From contig NC_080702.1 of the NCBI RefSeq assembly GCF_030445035.2, forward strand, positions 24,439,652-24,503,651: a DNA stretch of 64,000 bases. The letters are read 5' to 3'. Both the position numbers and the translations under genes were made by a program. A model generated the notes under the pieces. It was not told where the DNA came from. It saw nothing but the letters and a program-made list of their open reading frames with translations, and did not search any database. This document shows, one piece after another, positions 1 to 12,242 of this stretch. This stretch comes from Dasypus novemcinctus (taxonomy: Eukaryota > Chordata > Mammalia > Cingulata > Dasypodidae). How positions within the stretch are numbered: the first letter of the stretch is position 1; each line of letters begins with the position of its first letter.

Positions 1-2056
1 TGAAGACAGAATTAGTGATTTTGAAGACAGAACAGCTTAACTGAAAAAGAAAGGAGAACAGAAAGAGAAGAGAAAGGAAAATTGGAACAGGGTCCCAGGG
101 AATTGAATGACAAAGCAAATTGCAAAAATACACACATTATAGGCATCCCAGAAGGAGAAGAGAATGGAAAAGGGAAAAAAAGAATATTCGAGGAAATAAT
201 GAAAACTTCCCTACCCTTATTAAAGACATAAATAATATTCAAGAAAGGCAAAACACCTCAAACAGAATAAACACAAATAGACCTACCCCAAGACAACTAC
301 TATTCAGAATAACAAATATCAGAGGTAAAGAGAAGATTGAAAGCAGCAAGAGAAAAGCAAAATATCACATACAAGCATAACTCAGTAAGATTAATTGTAG
401 CCCTCTCATCAGAAACAATGGTGGAGAGAAGAAAGTGTTATAATGTAATGAAGGTATTGAATGAGAAAAACCGCCAGCCAAGAACTTTTCATCTGGCAAA
501 GCTGTCTGTCAAATATGAGGGTGAGTTCAAAGAAGTCTTCATAGACAAAACAAAAAACAAAAAACAAAAACCCTGATAGAATATGTTACCAATATAATAG
601 AACTACAAGAGATAATAAAGGGAGTGCTGCAACCTGAAAGGAAAAAAATAAAATAAACAAGGGCAAGAAACTTGGAGAAGAGTGTAGAAATGAAGAATAT
701 AAGAAAGATTTTAAAAAAGTCTATAGTACCACACAGCGACTAAAATTCAAAGTTCAAAATAAAAGTAAGTAATGCCTTTAAAATGATCACAATGAATGTT
801 AAAGGCTTGAACTCACCAATCAAAAGACACAGACTGGTAGAATGAATTAAAAAATACAACCCATCCATATGGTGTCTTCAAGAGACTCACCTCAGACTTA
901 AGAACACAAAAAGGGGAAAAGTGAAAGGTTGGGAAAAGATTTTCCATGCAAATAGTAACCAAAAAGAGCTAGATTAGGAATACTAATATTGGACAAAATA
1001 GATTTTAAATGCAAAATTGTTATAAGAGATGAAGAATGTCATTAATAAAATGCACAACTCAAAAAGAGGAAATAACTATTCTAAATATGTATGTACCTAA
1101 CTTAAGTGCACAGAGATACATGAGGCACACTCTGGCAAAGTTGAAGGGAGAAATAGATGTCTCTACAGTCAAAGTTGAAGGCTTCATTACACCACTCTCA
1201 GTATTGGATAGAACATCTGGACAGAGGATAAATAAAGAAAAAGAAATCTTGAAAATTACGATAAATGAACTAGACCTAAAAAACATCTAGAGAGCATTGC
1301 ACCCCAGAACAGTAGGATATACATTCTTCTTATGTGCTTATGGATCCTTTTCTAAGGTAGAACATATGTTGTTTCAGAAGACAAGTCTCAATAAAGTTAA
1401 AAAGACTGAAATTATACAAAATACTTTCTCTGATCATTAACATATGAAACTTGGATTCAATAATGGACAGTAAAAGGGAAAATCAATTAATATATAGAGA
1501 TTAAACATCACACTCTTAAACAATCAATGAGTCAAAGAAGAAATCACAAGAGAAGTCATAAAATATCTTCAGGTGAATGGAAATGAGAACACAGCATTTC
1601 AAAACATATGGGACACCAAAAAGTCAGTATTGAGAGGGAAATATGTAGTACTCAAATGTTACATTAAAAAAGAAGAAAGATAAAATTGAAGATGTGACTG
1701 CACACCTGGAAGAACTAGAAAAAGAACAACAAAGTAATCCCAAATCGAAGTGAAGGGGAAAAAAAATGGTAAAGACCAAGGCAGAAATCAATGTAATCAA
1801 GAACTAAGAAGTAATAGAGAGCATCAACAAAACCAAAAGTTGGTTCTTTGAGAAGACCAAAAAGATCCACAAGCCTTTAGCTATACTGACAGAGAAAAAA
1901 AGAGAAAAGATGAAAAAAGTAAAATCAGAATTGAGAGGGGGGACAGAAAGAAGGGAGGTCATAAGAGGATAATACGAATAAACTGCATGCAAAAAAACTA
2001 GAAAATGTAGATGAGATGGACAAATTACTGGAAACACATGAAACATATACTGTGAC
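1..2056 (+). mobile_element. Degenerate LINE-1 fragment: distal ORF1 and ORF2 endonuclease region
   Basis: Positions 1-660 translate in broken frames to the RNA-binding and C-terminal part of L1 ORF1p; the same words appear in the intact ORF1 at 12243-13214. An ORF2 remnant starts near 781 (MNVKGLNSPIKR), with the endonuclease motif LQETH at about 872-892, and runs through the endonuclease and linker. Stops and frameshifts throughout rule out function. The copy continues upstream of the window. It ends abruptly near 2056, where the sequence flips to a minus-strand L1 3' UTR. The same break occurs near 54972. Confidence 0.85.
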
Positions 2057-4850
2057 TTTTTTCATAAATATATTTTTTATTTTTTAAAGATACTTATTAC
2101 ACAAAATTTTACACAAAAAAATAAGGGATTCCCATATGCCCCACTCCCCTCACCTCTCACCCTTCCCCACATTACTATCTTCTTTCATTAGTGTGGTACA
2201 TTCATTGCAATTGATTAGCACATTTGGAACATCTCACTAAGCATGGATTATAGTTCACATTGTTGTATTCACTGTGTTCCACTAAATTCTGTAGGTTATG
2301 GCAAGATATATAATGGCCTGTATCTATCATTGCAATGTTATTCAGGACAATTCCATGTCCCAAAAGTACCCCCATATTACACCTCTTTTTCCTCTACCTG
2401 CCTTCAGCACCTCCAGTGTCCAGGGTTTCCTCATCAGTGATATGATTTCTTCCATTGCTAGAATCACAATTAGTCTATAGTAGACTACCATTAAACCACT
2501 CTATTCCATATTTTATTCTCCATTCCTGAGCATTCTGGGATGGTGATGCCCATTCTGCCTCTAATTGAGAGGGATTATCATCCCATATGGTTGACAGATG
2601 AGACTCTCTTGCTTGCAGATATAGACTCTCTCATTTCCTTGGCATGGTGGTTGCCCCTCCTCACCTCATTGTTAGTTGTCCTGGGTGAATCCAATGTGCT
2701 GGGGAGTAGGTGTTTCAACTCTGCTAAGACTCTGGGCCTAGCTGGCACATGGGCAGCCCAATGATTCAAGTCTCTTGGATGTACCCCTACCAAATCATGT
2801 ACCAAATAGAGGTTCAAATAGAAGGGACAGAAGAGGCACATGGAGAGAAGTCACATCTGAGTCAATCTCCATCACACTCAGGAGCAAAACATGAAGTAGG
2901 GCCCATTGGTGAGGCACCAATCTCCAGAACTATCTGCCATGACCATAGGATCTGGGTGTCTCAGGAGCCCTCAGGAGCCCCACTATTTGGGGTAATATCT
3001 ACTGTGGAAGTCTATGAGATCCTGCTGAGATATGCATAAGCATTACCTTGAGGATGACCTCCTGACTCACTTTGAAGTCTCTTAGCCATGTAAAATCATT
3101 TGGCTTTACCTTTCTCGCTTTTTATTCAAGGACTTTTTCCAGTTACATTGCTTGTTGTTTGGTAGTAATCTCTCAGATAGTCTCATTACTGGGAGTCCTG
3201 CCTCATGCTGTGGGGAGTAACTCTCAGGCATCCTACAGCACTGGGCAAAGCTGAAATTTCAAGATCAAAGGCTCATAAGCAAAGTTGTCAATATCAATAG
3301 TCCACTAATGGACTGTCCTTCTTTGCTGTCATTTGCCTGCACTTGGGGTATTTTTGCTGTTCTATTAGAGACTGACAGAGCTCCCCAGGATGGAAATATT
3401 CTTTTGGTTCTTGTGTGAACCTCTGCTCACTGAGACAACAACCCATTAAAATTCGAACATATTTATGTAGCCTATATATGCCCTAGAGAACTTCCTCCCC
3501 TGTATTCCCTATTACTAACACCTCACACAAATGATCCTACCCTGCCACAGTTGTAACCCTACTGTGGTGCAAAACTTCTTCAAAAATGAAGCCAGGAATA
3601 TTGCCAAATACAATTAATAGGTAGATGAAATAATAATGATAGATTTAAACATAATAAATATAATACATAATAATTTAGAAAAACTAAAATTAAATTAAAC
3701 ATTGGGGTATTAAGGAATAATGAAAAATGTTTAGAAAATTTTTTTGGCATTTTGCTTTTCACCACTGTACTATCTGTTGTCCTGTATGTACACTGACATT
3801 CTCTATTTTCTTCCATTTCATACCCAGTGTCTTACTTTTTTCATTTTTTTCTTCAAAGACGTTTTAGGTCACAGTAAAGTCAAATGTAGAACACAGGCTG
3901 CTCCCATTACTCAATTTCCTCCCCTTTTTCCCTTCTCATATGAATAATCTTTTTATATGTGGATGGAATAGTTGTTACAACTGATGTACAAATATTAAAA
4001 TATAGTCATGGACCATAGTCAGGGGTTTACATTATGGTCTATATTCTAGACCATACACCTTTATAAATTTTTGATGAAATTCAACATGACCTCTATCCAT
4101 CATTGTGAGATCATGCAGAACCCTTATATTGGCCGCTACATACCTCCTCTTCCAACTAATCTATTCCTCCCTCCCCCTCCTTTAAGGACTCACAGCAGCC
4201 ATCAGGTTTCACTCCTTGAAAGACAAGGTCCATAATTGCAACACTGTAGGCTTCACATACTGGTTTGTCCTAAATTATTAGGAGCAACCAACGCTCTCAA
4301 GATACACTCACTACTCTGAGAACATATCTGGCCTTTCCAGGATGGGAGTTCAATACCTTCCCACTCCTAATGTGGGTCTCCACCCACTGATACAACGCAT
4401 TATGACAGAATGACCAATTGCTCATTCTCTAGAGGATTGTCTCAGGTGCACCCTGTCCCAAATGCCCATGAATCCAACAGCCTATACCAGTATCCCTTCC
4501 TTGTCATACTGACAAAAGAGCTTCCCCAAAATTGTAGTTTCAATGACACACCTGCCAATCCCCAGTGTTCACCTACTCCCTCCCCCAAATCTACCCAAGT
4601 TCTTCCAGGGACCACCCAACAAACTGTCCCCATGCTACCCACTGTCAAACTTGCAACACACAACCCAATAGTATTACTACATCCCTGCCATATCCCTTCA
4701 CTGCACAACTATTCACTTCTATCTTATAGTGTTTTTTTTTTTCCATATGGGCATTGGTTCACAACCATTTCTCCTCTTCTATTTCCTTTAAACTTGTCTT
4801 CCAGACTAGAGCTTTCTGAGTCTGCTTGATTTGCTTAATTCATATCGGTG
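2057..4850 (-). mobile_element. LINE-1 3' UTR, xenarthran-type, antisense
   Basis: T-rich start near 2057 (the A-rich tail read in reverse), then a long C/T-rich segment. Its recognisable blocks recur at 5340-5885, 7620-8190, 34335-35375, 42740-43400, 44915-45640, 48335-48560 and 54973-57350. It leads directly into antisense ORF2 C-terminal sequence after 4850, which is why I call it an L1 3' UTR. At about 2.8 kb it is long for an L1 3' UTR; the AT-rich stretch at 3560-3720 may be an extra insertion. Assignment rests on recurrence and position, not a database match. Confidence 0.65.
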
Positions 4851-6629
4851 GGGTTATGTAATATTTGTCCTTCATTCTTGGCTTGCTTCACTTAACATAA
4901 AGTCTTCATGATTTATCCACATTGTTCCATGTGTTATTAATGCATTCCTTCTTCTGGCTGAGCAATATTCAATTGTATGTATATACCATATTTTGTTTAT
5001 TTATTCTCAGGTTGATGTACATTTGGGTTGATTCCAACTTTTGGCAAAAGTGAATAATGCTGCAATGAACACTGGTATGGGTATATCTGTTCATGTGCTT
5101 GCATTCAATTTTTCTGGGGATATGCCAAGCAATGAATTTATTGGATCACATGGCAGAACTATAAATAGCTTTTTGAGGAACTGTCAAACTGTTCACCACA
5201 ATGGCTGGACCATTCTACATCCCTACTAGCAGCAGATGAGTGTTCCCATTCCTCCATGTCCTGTCTTACAATTGTAGTCTTCTGTTGTTGTTGTTTGTAA
5301 TGGCCACTAGTCTAATGGGTGTAAGATGATCTTTTTGTACTTTTTATTTTTAATATATATTTTTATATTTAATTGCATTTTTTAAAAGATACATTGTTCA
5401 CAAAAAATGTTGTGTTAAAAATATGAGTTTTCCATATACCCTCCCACAGCCCCCAACTCCTCTCACCTCAATAACTTCTTTCATCATTGTGGCACGTTCA
5501 TTGCATTTGATAAATACATTTTGGAGCACTGCTACAACACATGGATTATAGTTTACATTGTACTTTACACTCTCCCCAGTCCATTCAGTTGGTTATGGTA
5601 GGATAGATAATGTCCTGCATCTGTCCCTGGGTTACCACTCAGGACAACTCCAAGTCTTGTAAATGCCCCCACATTACATTTCTTCTTCCCTCTCCCTGCC
5701 CTCAGCAACCCTTATGGCTGCTGTCTTCACATCAATGATACAATTCCTTCCACTGCTAGGTTCACGATAGTTCTATAGTAGAATACCAGTAAATTCATTC
5801 TAATCCAAATTTTATTCCTCCATCCTATGGACCCCAGGATGGTGAAGTTCAGTCCACCTCTAAATCAAGAGGGGATAGCTAATGATATTTATCATCTTTT
5901 CATGTGTCTTTTAGACCTTGTTTTTTCTTCTTTGGAGAACTGTCCAAATCACTTGCCCATTTTTTAAAAAGGTTGTCTTTTTATTTTCAATATGTAAGAT
6001 TTCTTTATATATGCCTGATATTAGGCTACTATCATATATATGTTTACCAAATATTTTCTCCCATTGAGTAGGCTTTGTTTTCACTTTCTTGAAAAACTCC
6101 TTGGAGGTTCAAAGGTTTTTAATTTTGAGGAAGTCCCATTTATCTATTAATTATTTCACTGTTTAAGTTTTGGGTGTGAAATTCATGAAACCATTTCCTG
6201 TTACAAGGTCCTATAGATGCTCCCTTATGTTATCTTCCAAGGCCTTTATGATCTTGTCTATAATATTTAGATCTTTGATTCATCTTGAGTTGATTTTTGT
6301 ATTAGGTTTGAGATTGTTTTCCTCTCATTTTTTTGGATATGGATAGTCAGTTCTCCAAGCACAATTTGTTGAAGAGGCCATTCTTTCCCTGTTAAGTAGA
6401 CTTGGTTGTCTTGTCAAATATCAGATGACTCTATATGTGAGGATCTATTTCAGAACTCTCAATTCAGTTCCATTTGTCAATATGTCTGTCCTTGTGCCTG
6501 TGCCATATAGTTTTGAACACCTTAGCTTTGTAGTATGTTTTAAACTCTTTGTGCCATTCCTTCAATTCCATTTTTCTTCACTAATATGTCTTTGGTAATT
6601 CAATGCCCCTTGCCCCTACAGATAAATTG
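4851..6629 (-). mobile_element. LINE-1 ORF2 C-terminal fragment, antisense
   Basis: Read on the minus strand this is the C-terminal end of L1 ORF2, with remnants of the conserved stretch around GNVEW..C, upstream of which lie thumb and post-RT segments. It is heavily mutated and interrupted at about 5340-5885 by a separate L1 3' UTR insertion absent from the paralogous copy at 57351-58620. It ends near 6629 at a strand switch to sense-strand L1 reverse transcriptase sequence. Confidence 0.8.
5340..5885 (-). mobile_element. 5'-truncated LINE-1 3' UTR insertion
   Basis: Begins with a T-rich tract and the characteristic block beginning TTTTTTAAAAGATACATTG, then follows the same order of blocks as 44915-45640 before stopping near 5885. 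It interrupts antisense L1 ORF2 that is continuous at the equivalent place near 57830, so it is a later insertion. Target duplications are not clear. Confidence 0.65.
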
Positions 6630-7545
6630 GTAATCATATTCAGCAACACTTCAAATGAATTATGCACCATGACTAAGTGGGTCTCATACCTGGTATGCAA
6701 GGATGGTTCAACATAAAAAAAACCAATGTAATACATGAAATAAACAGATCAAATGAAAGAATCACATGATCATCTCTATAGATGTAGAAAATGCATTTTA
6801 CAAAATACAATATCCTTTCTTGATAAAAACACTGCAAAGATAGGATGGAAGGAATCATCTTCATCTTGATAAATGGTATATAAGAAAAACCCACAACTAA
6901 TATCATACAGAATTTTGAAATCATAAAAATTTTCTAAGATTGGGAACAGGGAAAGGATGTCCACTATCACTGTTCCTACATAACATTGTTTTAGAAATAT
7001 TTGTTCAAGCACTTAAGCAAGAAAAAGATGTAAAAACATCCAAAATGGAAAGGAAGATGTCAAACTTTCATTACTTGCAAATGCTATGATCCTATATGTA
7101 GAAAGCCTGAGAAATCTATAACAATTTTTCTAGAGCATATAAAGGAGTTCAGTAAAGTCACAGGTTATAAAATCAATGCATAAAAGTCAGTAGCATTTCT
7201 GTACACAAGTAGTGAGCCATGTGAGGAGGAAATCAAGAAAAAAATACCATTTACAATACTAAATAAAAAAAAATCAAATACCTAGGATTGAATTTAACTA
7301 AAGATATAAATGACTTACACACATAAAACTACACAAGACTGTTAAAGGAAATCAAAGAAGACTTAAATAAAGGAAATAATATTTCCTGTTCATGGATGAT
7401 TAAACATCATTAAGATGTCTATCCTACCCAAACTGATCAAGAGATTTAAAGCAATCCCAATAAAAATCAATGCAATATTTTTTTAGCATATTGGAAAAAT
7501 TATGAAATTTATTTGGAATGACAAGAGGCCCCAATTAGCCATCAC
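6630..7545 (+). mobile_element. LINE-1 ORF2 reverse transcriptase fragment
   Basis: Sense-strand degenerate ORF2 from the region before the RT palm through the thumb, ending with the L1 phrase around KFIWN near 7510-7545. Many stops. Near 7545 the L1 coordinate jumps back to an earlier ORF2 position, so a new fragment starts there in the same orientation. The same jump occurs near 59540. Confidence 0.75.
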
Positions 7546-9385
7546 TGTCTTTAGAAGAAATAGAATACCTCAAAAAAACAATCACAAATGAAGATATTGA
7601 AACATCATCAAAAACCTTCCAAAAGGTGAAGAAGGTCAACCACATACCAGGGAGACAAGAGTGCACATAACTGCAAGCAGGAGAATTGCATCCGTCATCC
7701 AAGTGGAATCTAAGCACCCTCTTGATACAGAGCTGGAGTGGACATAACCATCCCAGGGTTCACAGAATGGAGCAACAGTGTAAGGATTAGAGTGAACTAA
7801 CTGGCATTTTATTCTGGAACTATTGTGATTAGTAATGGAAGTAAATGTAGCATTGATGTGGAGAAAGTGGTCGCGGTAGCTGCTGAGGGTAGGGAGTGGG
7901 AAGAAGAGATGTGATGTGGGGGCATTTTCAGGATTTGGAATTGTCCTGGGTGGTACTGCAGGGGCAGTTACTGAACATTGTATGTCCTGTCATGGCCCAC
8001 TGGGTAGACTGGGAGAGAATGTAAACTATAACGTGGACCATAGACCATGAAGTGCAACAGTGCTCAGAGATGTATTCACCAAGTGCAATGAAGGTCCCAT
8101 GATGATGAAAGAGGTTGTTTTCATGGGAGAAGTAGGAAGAGGGGGGTGGGGGGTATATGGAGACCTCATATTTTTTGAAAGTAACATTTGATCAGATGGC
8201 TTCACAGGTGAATTCTAACAATCATTCATATATGAACTAATACTGATCTTGCCCAAACTCTTCCAAAAATTGAACAGGAAAGAATGCTACCAAATTCATT
8301 CTTTGAAGCCCACATCACCTTAATACTAAAACCAGATAGAATACAATAAAATAATATGAGGCAAGTATCTCTAATGAATATACATGCAAAAGTCTTAAAC
8401 AAAATATTTGCAAACAGAATCCAAAGATACATTAAAAGAATTATACACCACACTCAAGTGGGTTTTATCCCATGTATACAAGGGTGGTTCAATGCAAGAA
8501 ATCATTTAGCATAATAAACCATGTTAATAATTTGAAGAGGAAATCACATGATCCCCTCAATTGATGAAAAAAAATCATTTGACAAAAACAGAGTACAATT
8601 TCTTGATAATAACACTTCAAAAGTTAGGAATAGAGGGAAGTTTTCAAAATATGGTAAAGTACATATATGAAAAAACTACAGTTAAATTTATACACAATGT
8701 TGAAAGACTGAAAGTTTTCCTGCTGAGATCAGAAACAAGACAGGGTTGCTGACTGTCATGATTATTATTCAACATTGGACTAGAAGTTCTAGCTAGAAAA
8801 ATTAGACCAGACAAAGAAATAAAAGACACTCATATAGGAAAGGAAGAAGTAAAACTTTCACTATTTGCTGATGACATGATTGTATATCTAGAATACCCTG
8901 AAAAATCCACAACAAAACTATGAGAATTAATAAATAACTATTAATAAATCAGCAACATGGCAGGGTGCAAGGTTAATCTGCAAAAGTCAATAACATTTCT
9001 ATACACTACTGATGTGCAATCTGAAGAGGAAACCAGAAAAAGAAATCCAGTTATAGTAGTGACAAAAACAATCACATATTTAGTAAAACACTTAACCAAG
9101 GACATAAAGGACATATATTCAGAATACTACAAAATGTTTCTAAAGGAATCTGAAGAGGACTTAAATAAATGGAAGGATATTCTCTGTTCATGGATTGAAA
9201 GAGTAAATATTGTCAAGATGTCAATTCTACCAAAACTGATTGACAGATTCAATGTAATTCCAATAAAAATCACAAGAGCCTTCTTTGCAAAAACTGAAAA
9301 GCCAGTAATCGGATTTATTTGGAAGGGTAAGGGAAACTGAATAGCAAAAAATTCTTAACAAAGGTTTATGAAGTTGGAGGACTCT
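7546..9385 (+). mobile_element. LINE-1 ORF2 fragment containing RT active-site motif
   Basis: Starts in the linker before the RT domain, is split by a 3' UTR insertion at about 7620-8190, resumes at the block encoding DGFTGEF and continues through the palm. The RT catalytic motif FADD is visible at 8864-8875. An open stretch of 127 codons at 8957-9340 covers the thumb region and ends KGKGN. Other parts carry stops. It is cut near 9385, where an antisense L1 begins. Confidence 0.8.
7620..8190 (+). mobile_element. LINE-1 3' UTR insertion, sense orientation
   Basis: Sense-orientation copy of the 3' UTR family, recognisable as the reverse complement of blocks at 2100-2760 and 55020-55680. It interrupts ORF2 sequence that is continuous at the paralogous position near 59600, so it inserted after that duplication. 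It ends around GTAACATTTG without an obvious A tail. Confidence 0.65.
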
Positions 9386-10752
9386 AACTTCCTGAGTTAT
9401 TTTTCTATTTTCTCTTTCCTTGCTTATGCATTGGGTGTAAGGTTTAAGAAACAACTGCTTACCATAAGATCTTGAGGATATTTTACTACATTTTCTTCTA
9501 GGAGTTTTATATTTGTTGCTTTTATATTTAAGTCCTTGATCCATTTTGAGTTAATTTTTGTATAAGGTGTGAGATAGGGTCCTCTTTTTTTCTTTTGGAT
9601 ATCACTGACCAGTTCTCCCAGGACCATTTATTGAATAGACTCTTCTGGCACAGCTGGTATGGCTTGGCAGTCTTGTCAAAAATTACTCAAAAATTACTTG
9701 ACAGTATATGCAAAGGTCTATTGATGAGTTTTTTTATTTGGTTCCATTTTTTATCTGTTTTTATGTCAGTATCATGCTGTTTGTTTGTTTCTTTTTACCA
9801 CTGTAGCTAACTAATATGCTTTAAAGTCCTGAAACTGACAGCCCTCCATCTTTGTTCTACTTTTTTATGATATTTTTGGTTACTTGGGGGTTATTACTCT
9901 TCTTTTTTAAGATATTTTGGTTATTCAGGGATTATTACCCTTTTTTTTGTAAGATATTTTTGGTTATTTGGGGGGTTATTAACCCTTTGAAATATGTTTG
10001 ATAATTGGTTTTTCTATTTCTCCAAAATAGACTGCTGAGATTTTTATTGGGATTGTTTTGAATCTGTAAACCAGATGGGGTAGAAATAACATCTCATTAA
10101 TATTTATTCTTCCAATCCATGAACCCCGAGTGTCCTTTTATTTATTTAAGTCTTCCTCAGTTCTTTTAGCAATGCTCTGTAGTTATCTGAACATGGGTTC
10201 TTTATGTCCTTGGATTATTTAATTCCTAAATATTTTATTTTTTATTTGCTATCAAACTGATTTTTTTTCTGATTTCCTCCTCAGATTGCAGATCAGTAGT
10301 GTAGAGAAATGTAATTGATTTTTGCATAGTAATCTTGTATCTCAGGGGTTGGGGGGAGAAATAAATAATTTTTAAAAATAAGTTCATCACTTTGTTGAAA
10401 TCATCATTAGTTCTTATAGCTTCATTGTAGACTTTTCAGGAGATTCTACATATATAATCATATCATCAGTGAATAGTGAAAGTTTTACTTCTTCCATTCT
10501 TATTTGGGTGCCTGTTATTTCTTTATCTACCCTAATTGTTCTAGCTAGAACATCTAGCACAATATTGAATAACAGTGGTGATAGTGGGCATCCTTCCATT
10601 GTTCCTGATCTCATTGTTAAGGTTTCTGTCTTTCACCACTGAGTACAATGCAAGCAGTAGGTTTTTCATATACGTGCTTGATCATATTGAGAAAACTTCC
10701 TTCTATTACTACCTTGTGAAGTATTTTTATCAAGAAAGAGTGCTGGGTTTTG
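9386..10752 (-). mobile_element. LINE-1 ORF2 fragment, antisense, RT to post-RT
   Basis: Minus-strand ORF2 running from the pre-palm phrase IQHSFL (near 10745) through [15 protein letters not shown] sequence and the catalytic motif FTDD at 10462-10473 to the post-RT region near 9400. The family normally has FADD, so alanine is changed. A 66-codon stretch at 10414-10614 is open; the rest is degraded. It carries a 42-bp triplication at 9869-9994. Confidence 0.8.
9869..9994. repeat. Three tandem 42-bp units inside antisense L1 ORF2
   Basis: The phrase GATATTTTGGTTATT followed by a G-rich and then T-rich block starts at 9869, 9911 and 9953, a period of 42 bp. Other L1 copies in the window (for example near 48950) have one such unit. 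42 bp is 14 codons, so the expansion is in phase. Confidence 0.7.
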
Positions 10753-12242
10753 CAATACAGAGGCGTCACCAGCAGGCTGTTTCGGCTTTGCAGGGTGGGA
10801 GGTGTCTGGAAGCTGATTTGGTGAGACAGAGACAGAGGAGATTTTTGTGAGACGTGGAATTTTGGGTTTCTGACATGGAGATTAGAGCTTCTGGCTAGAG
10901 CCCCTTCCTCTAGGGCTGGTGGTCAATCTGCAGTGGTCCTTGAATTGTTTGTAATACAGAGGTGCCCCCAGCAGGCTGTTTCGGGGGCTTGCAGGGTGGG
11001 AGGTGCCCTGAAGTCGACTTGGTGAGACAGTGACAGAAGAGCCTCTTGTGAGAGGGGGAATTTTGGATTTCTGACACAGAGGTCAGAGTTTGTGGATGTG
11101 ACTCCCCCCCCCCCCGCCAAGGCTGGCACCCAGCTGCGGGGATCCCTGAAGGCTGTGTTGCAACTGTGGTGCTCCAGGCTCCCTGTTAACTGGATTTGTG
11201 GTTCCCAGGTCTGTGACCCCTAAACCCTGGGCCCACACCCCAGAGATTCACACCTCTTGAGTCTGCAATATCACAGACTTCCCATTCCTGAATCCACCAC
11301 GCCCTGAGGGCCATCTGAGGTCCTTGATTGTCCTAGACCTTGGTGTTTGCAGGTTTTTTGTTTTCTTTCCTTTTTCTCTGTTTTTTTTTTTTTATTGTCT
11401 TGGTTGCTAATATTGCATTATCTCCTAGTCTTTTCTCCCCTTGTATCCCCCAAGGTCATTTTTTGTTTATTTAGGGTTATTTTTTCTTTCTTCTTTTCTT
11501 TTTCTTGCTTGTTTCCCTCCCTTTTCTTTGCCCACCCTCCTTTTTTCTTCCCTTTTTTTCTTTTCTCTCTTTTTCTTCTCATTTTATTTTATCTTAATTA
11601 TACAATAGGTGCTGCAGGGAATGCCTCACATTTGCTGGGTTTCCTCATCCTCCATTTCCTCATTTCTGTGTGAATTGATTTTGCCCACCTACACTATTCC
11701 CTTTCCCCCACATCTTGCTATCCTCCATCATCTGCTGTCTCTTCTACATTCCACCTCCCTTTCTTTGGTCCACAAAATGCCTAACTTTTAATTTCTAATA
11801 CCTTTGTTTTGTTTTCTGTCTTTTATCCACTCTTGATACTATAGTCTTTCTTTTCTCTTTCTCTCTCTCATGAAAACACTGGCTTTTTAAATCATACTAT
11901 AGTCCTTCCCATATTCAGATGATTATAGCATTATAGGTACTCTACTTACTGCTATAACTCTATACAACTTACATGAATCTAATATCCATTCTCCCAGTTT
12001 CATATTGTTGCTCTGTTAACATTTATTACCAATACTACTTTGTACATTTTCCTTCTTTACACAATTGCCCATTCCTGGCCCTAATATTTTCCTTCAAAGT
12101 GAACTCAACCAGCAACAAGAAATTAGAATAAGAAGAACAAAGTGACAAAGAGAAGATACAACACTTATGCAAGAACAACAGCTAATTAACCCCCCAAGAC
12201 TAGACAAGAAGCTAAGGAACTGATTAAACCCGTCAAAATACA
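10753..12242 (+). promoter_or_regulatory. LINE-1 5' UTR of a near full-length element
   Basis: GC-richer than its surroundings. It begins with tandem units (10754-11151), continues through unique G/C-rich sequence to about 11340, then a very T/C-rich stretch (11340-11830), and ends just before the ORF1 start at 12243. A related 3' half without the tandem units occurs at 40236-40840. L1 5' UTRs carry the internal RNA polymerase II promoter; that function is inferred from position. Confidence 0.75.
10754..11151 (+). repeat. Two tandem ~199-bp L1 5' UTR units (monomers)
   Basis: The phrase AATACAGAGG begins at 10754 and 10953, spacing 199 bp. Each unit then has CAGCAGGCTGTTTCGG, GCAGGGTGGGAGGTG, TTGGTGAGACAG and GGAATTTTGG in the same order. 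A degenerate third start is visible near 11152 (TTGCAACTGTGGTG). Tandem promoter monomers are known from mouse L1 5' UTRs. The second unit has a C homopolymer at about 11104-11116. Confidence 0.75.

Noticed and set aside
4410-4829. 139-codon open frame, Pro/Ser/Thr-rich
   Set aside because: It lies in the antisense L1 3' UTR and its homologue at 57017-57318 reads differently; composition-driven.
11347-11673. 108-codon Phe/Leu-rich frame
   Set aside because: An artefact of the pyrimidine-rich part of the L1 5' UTR; no protein family resemblance.
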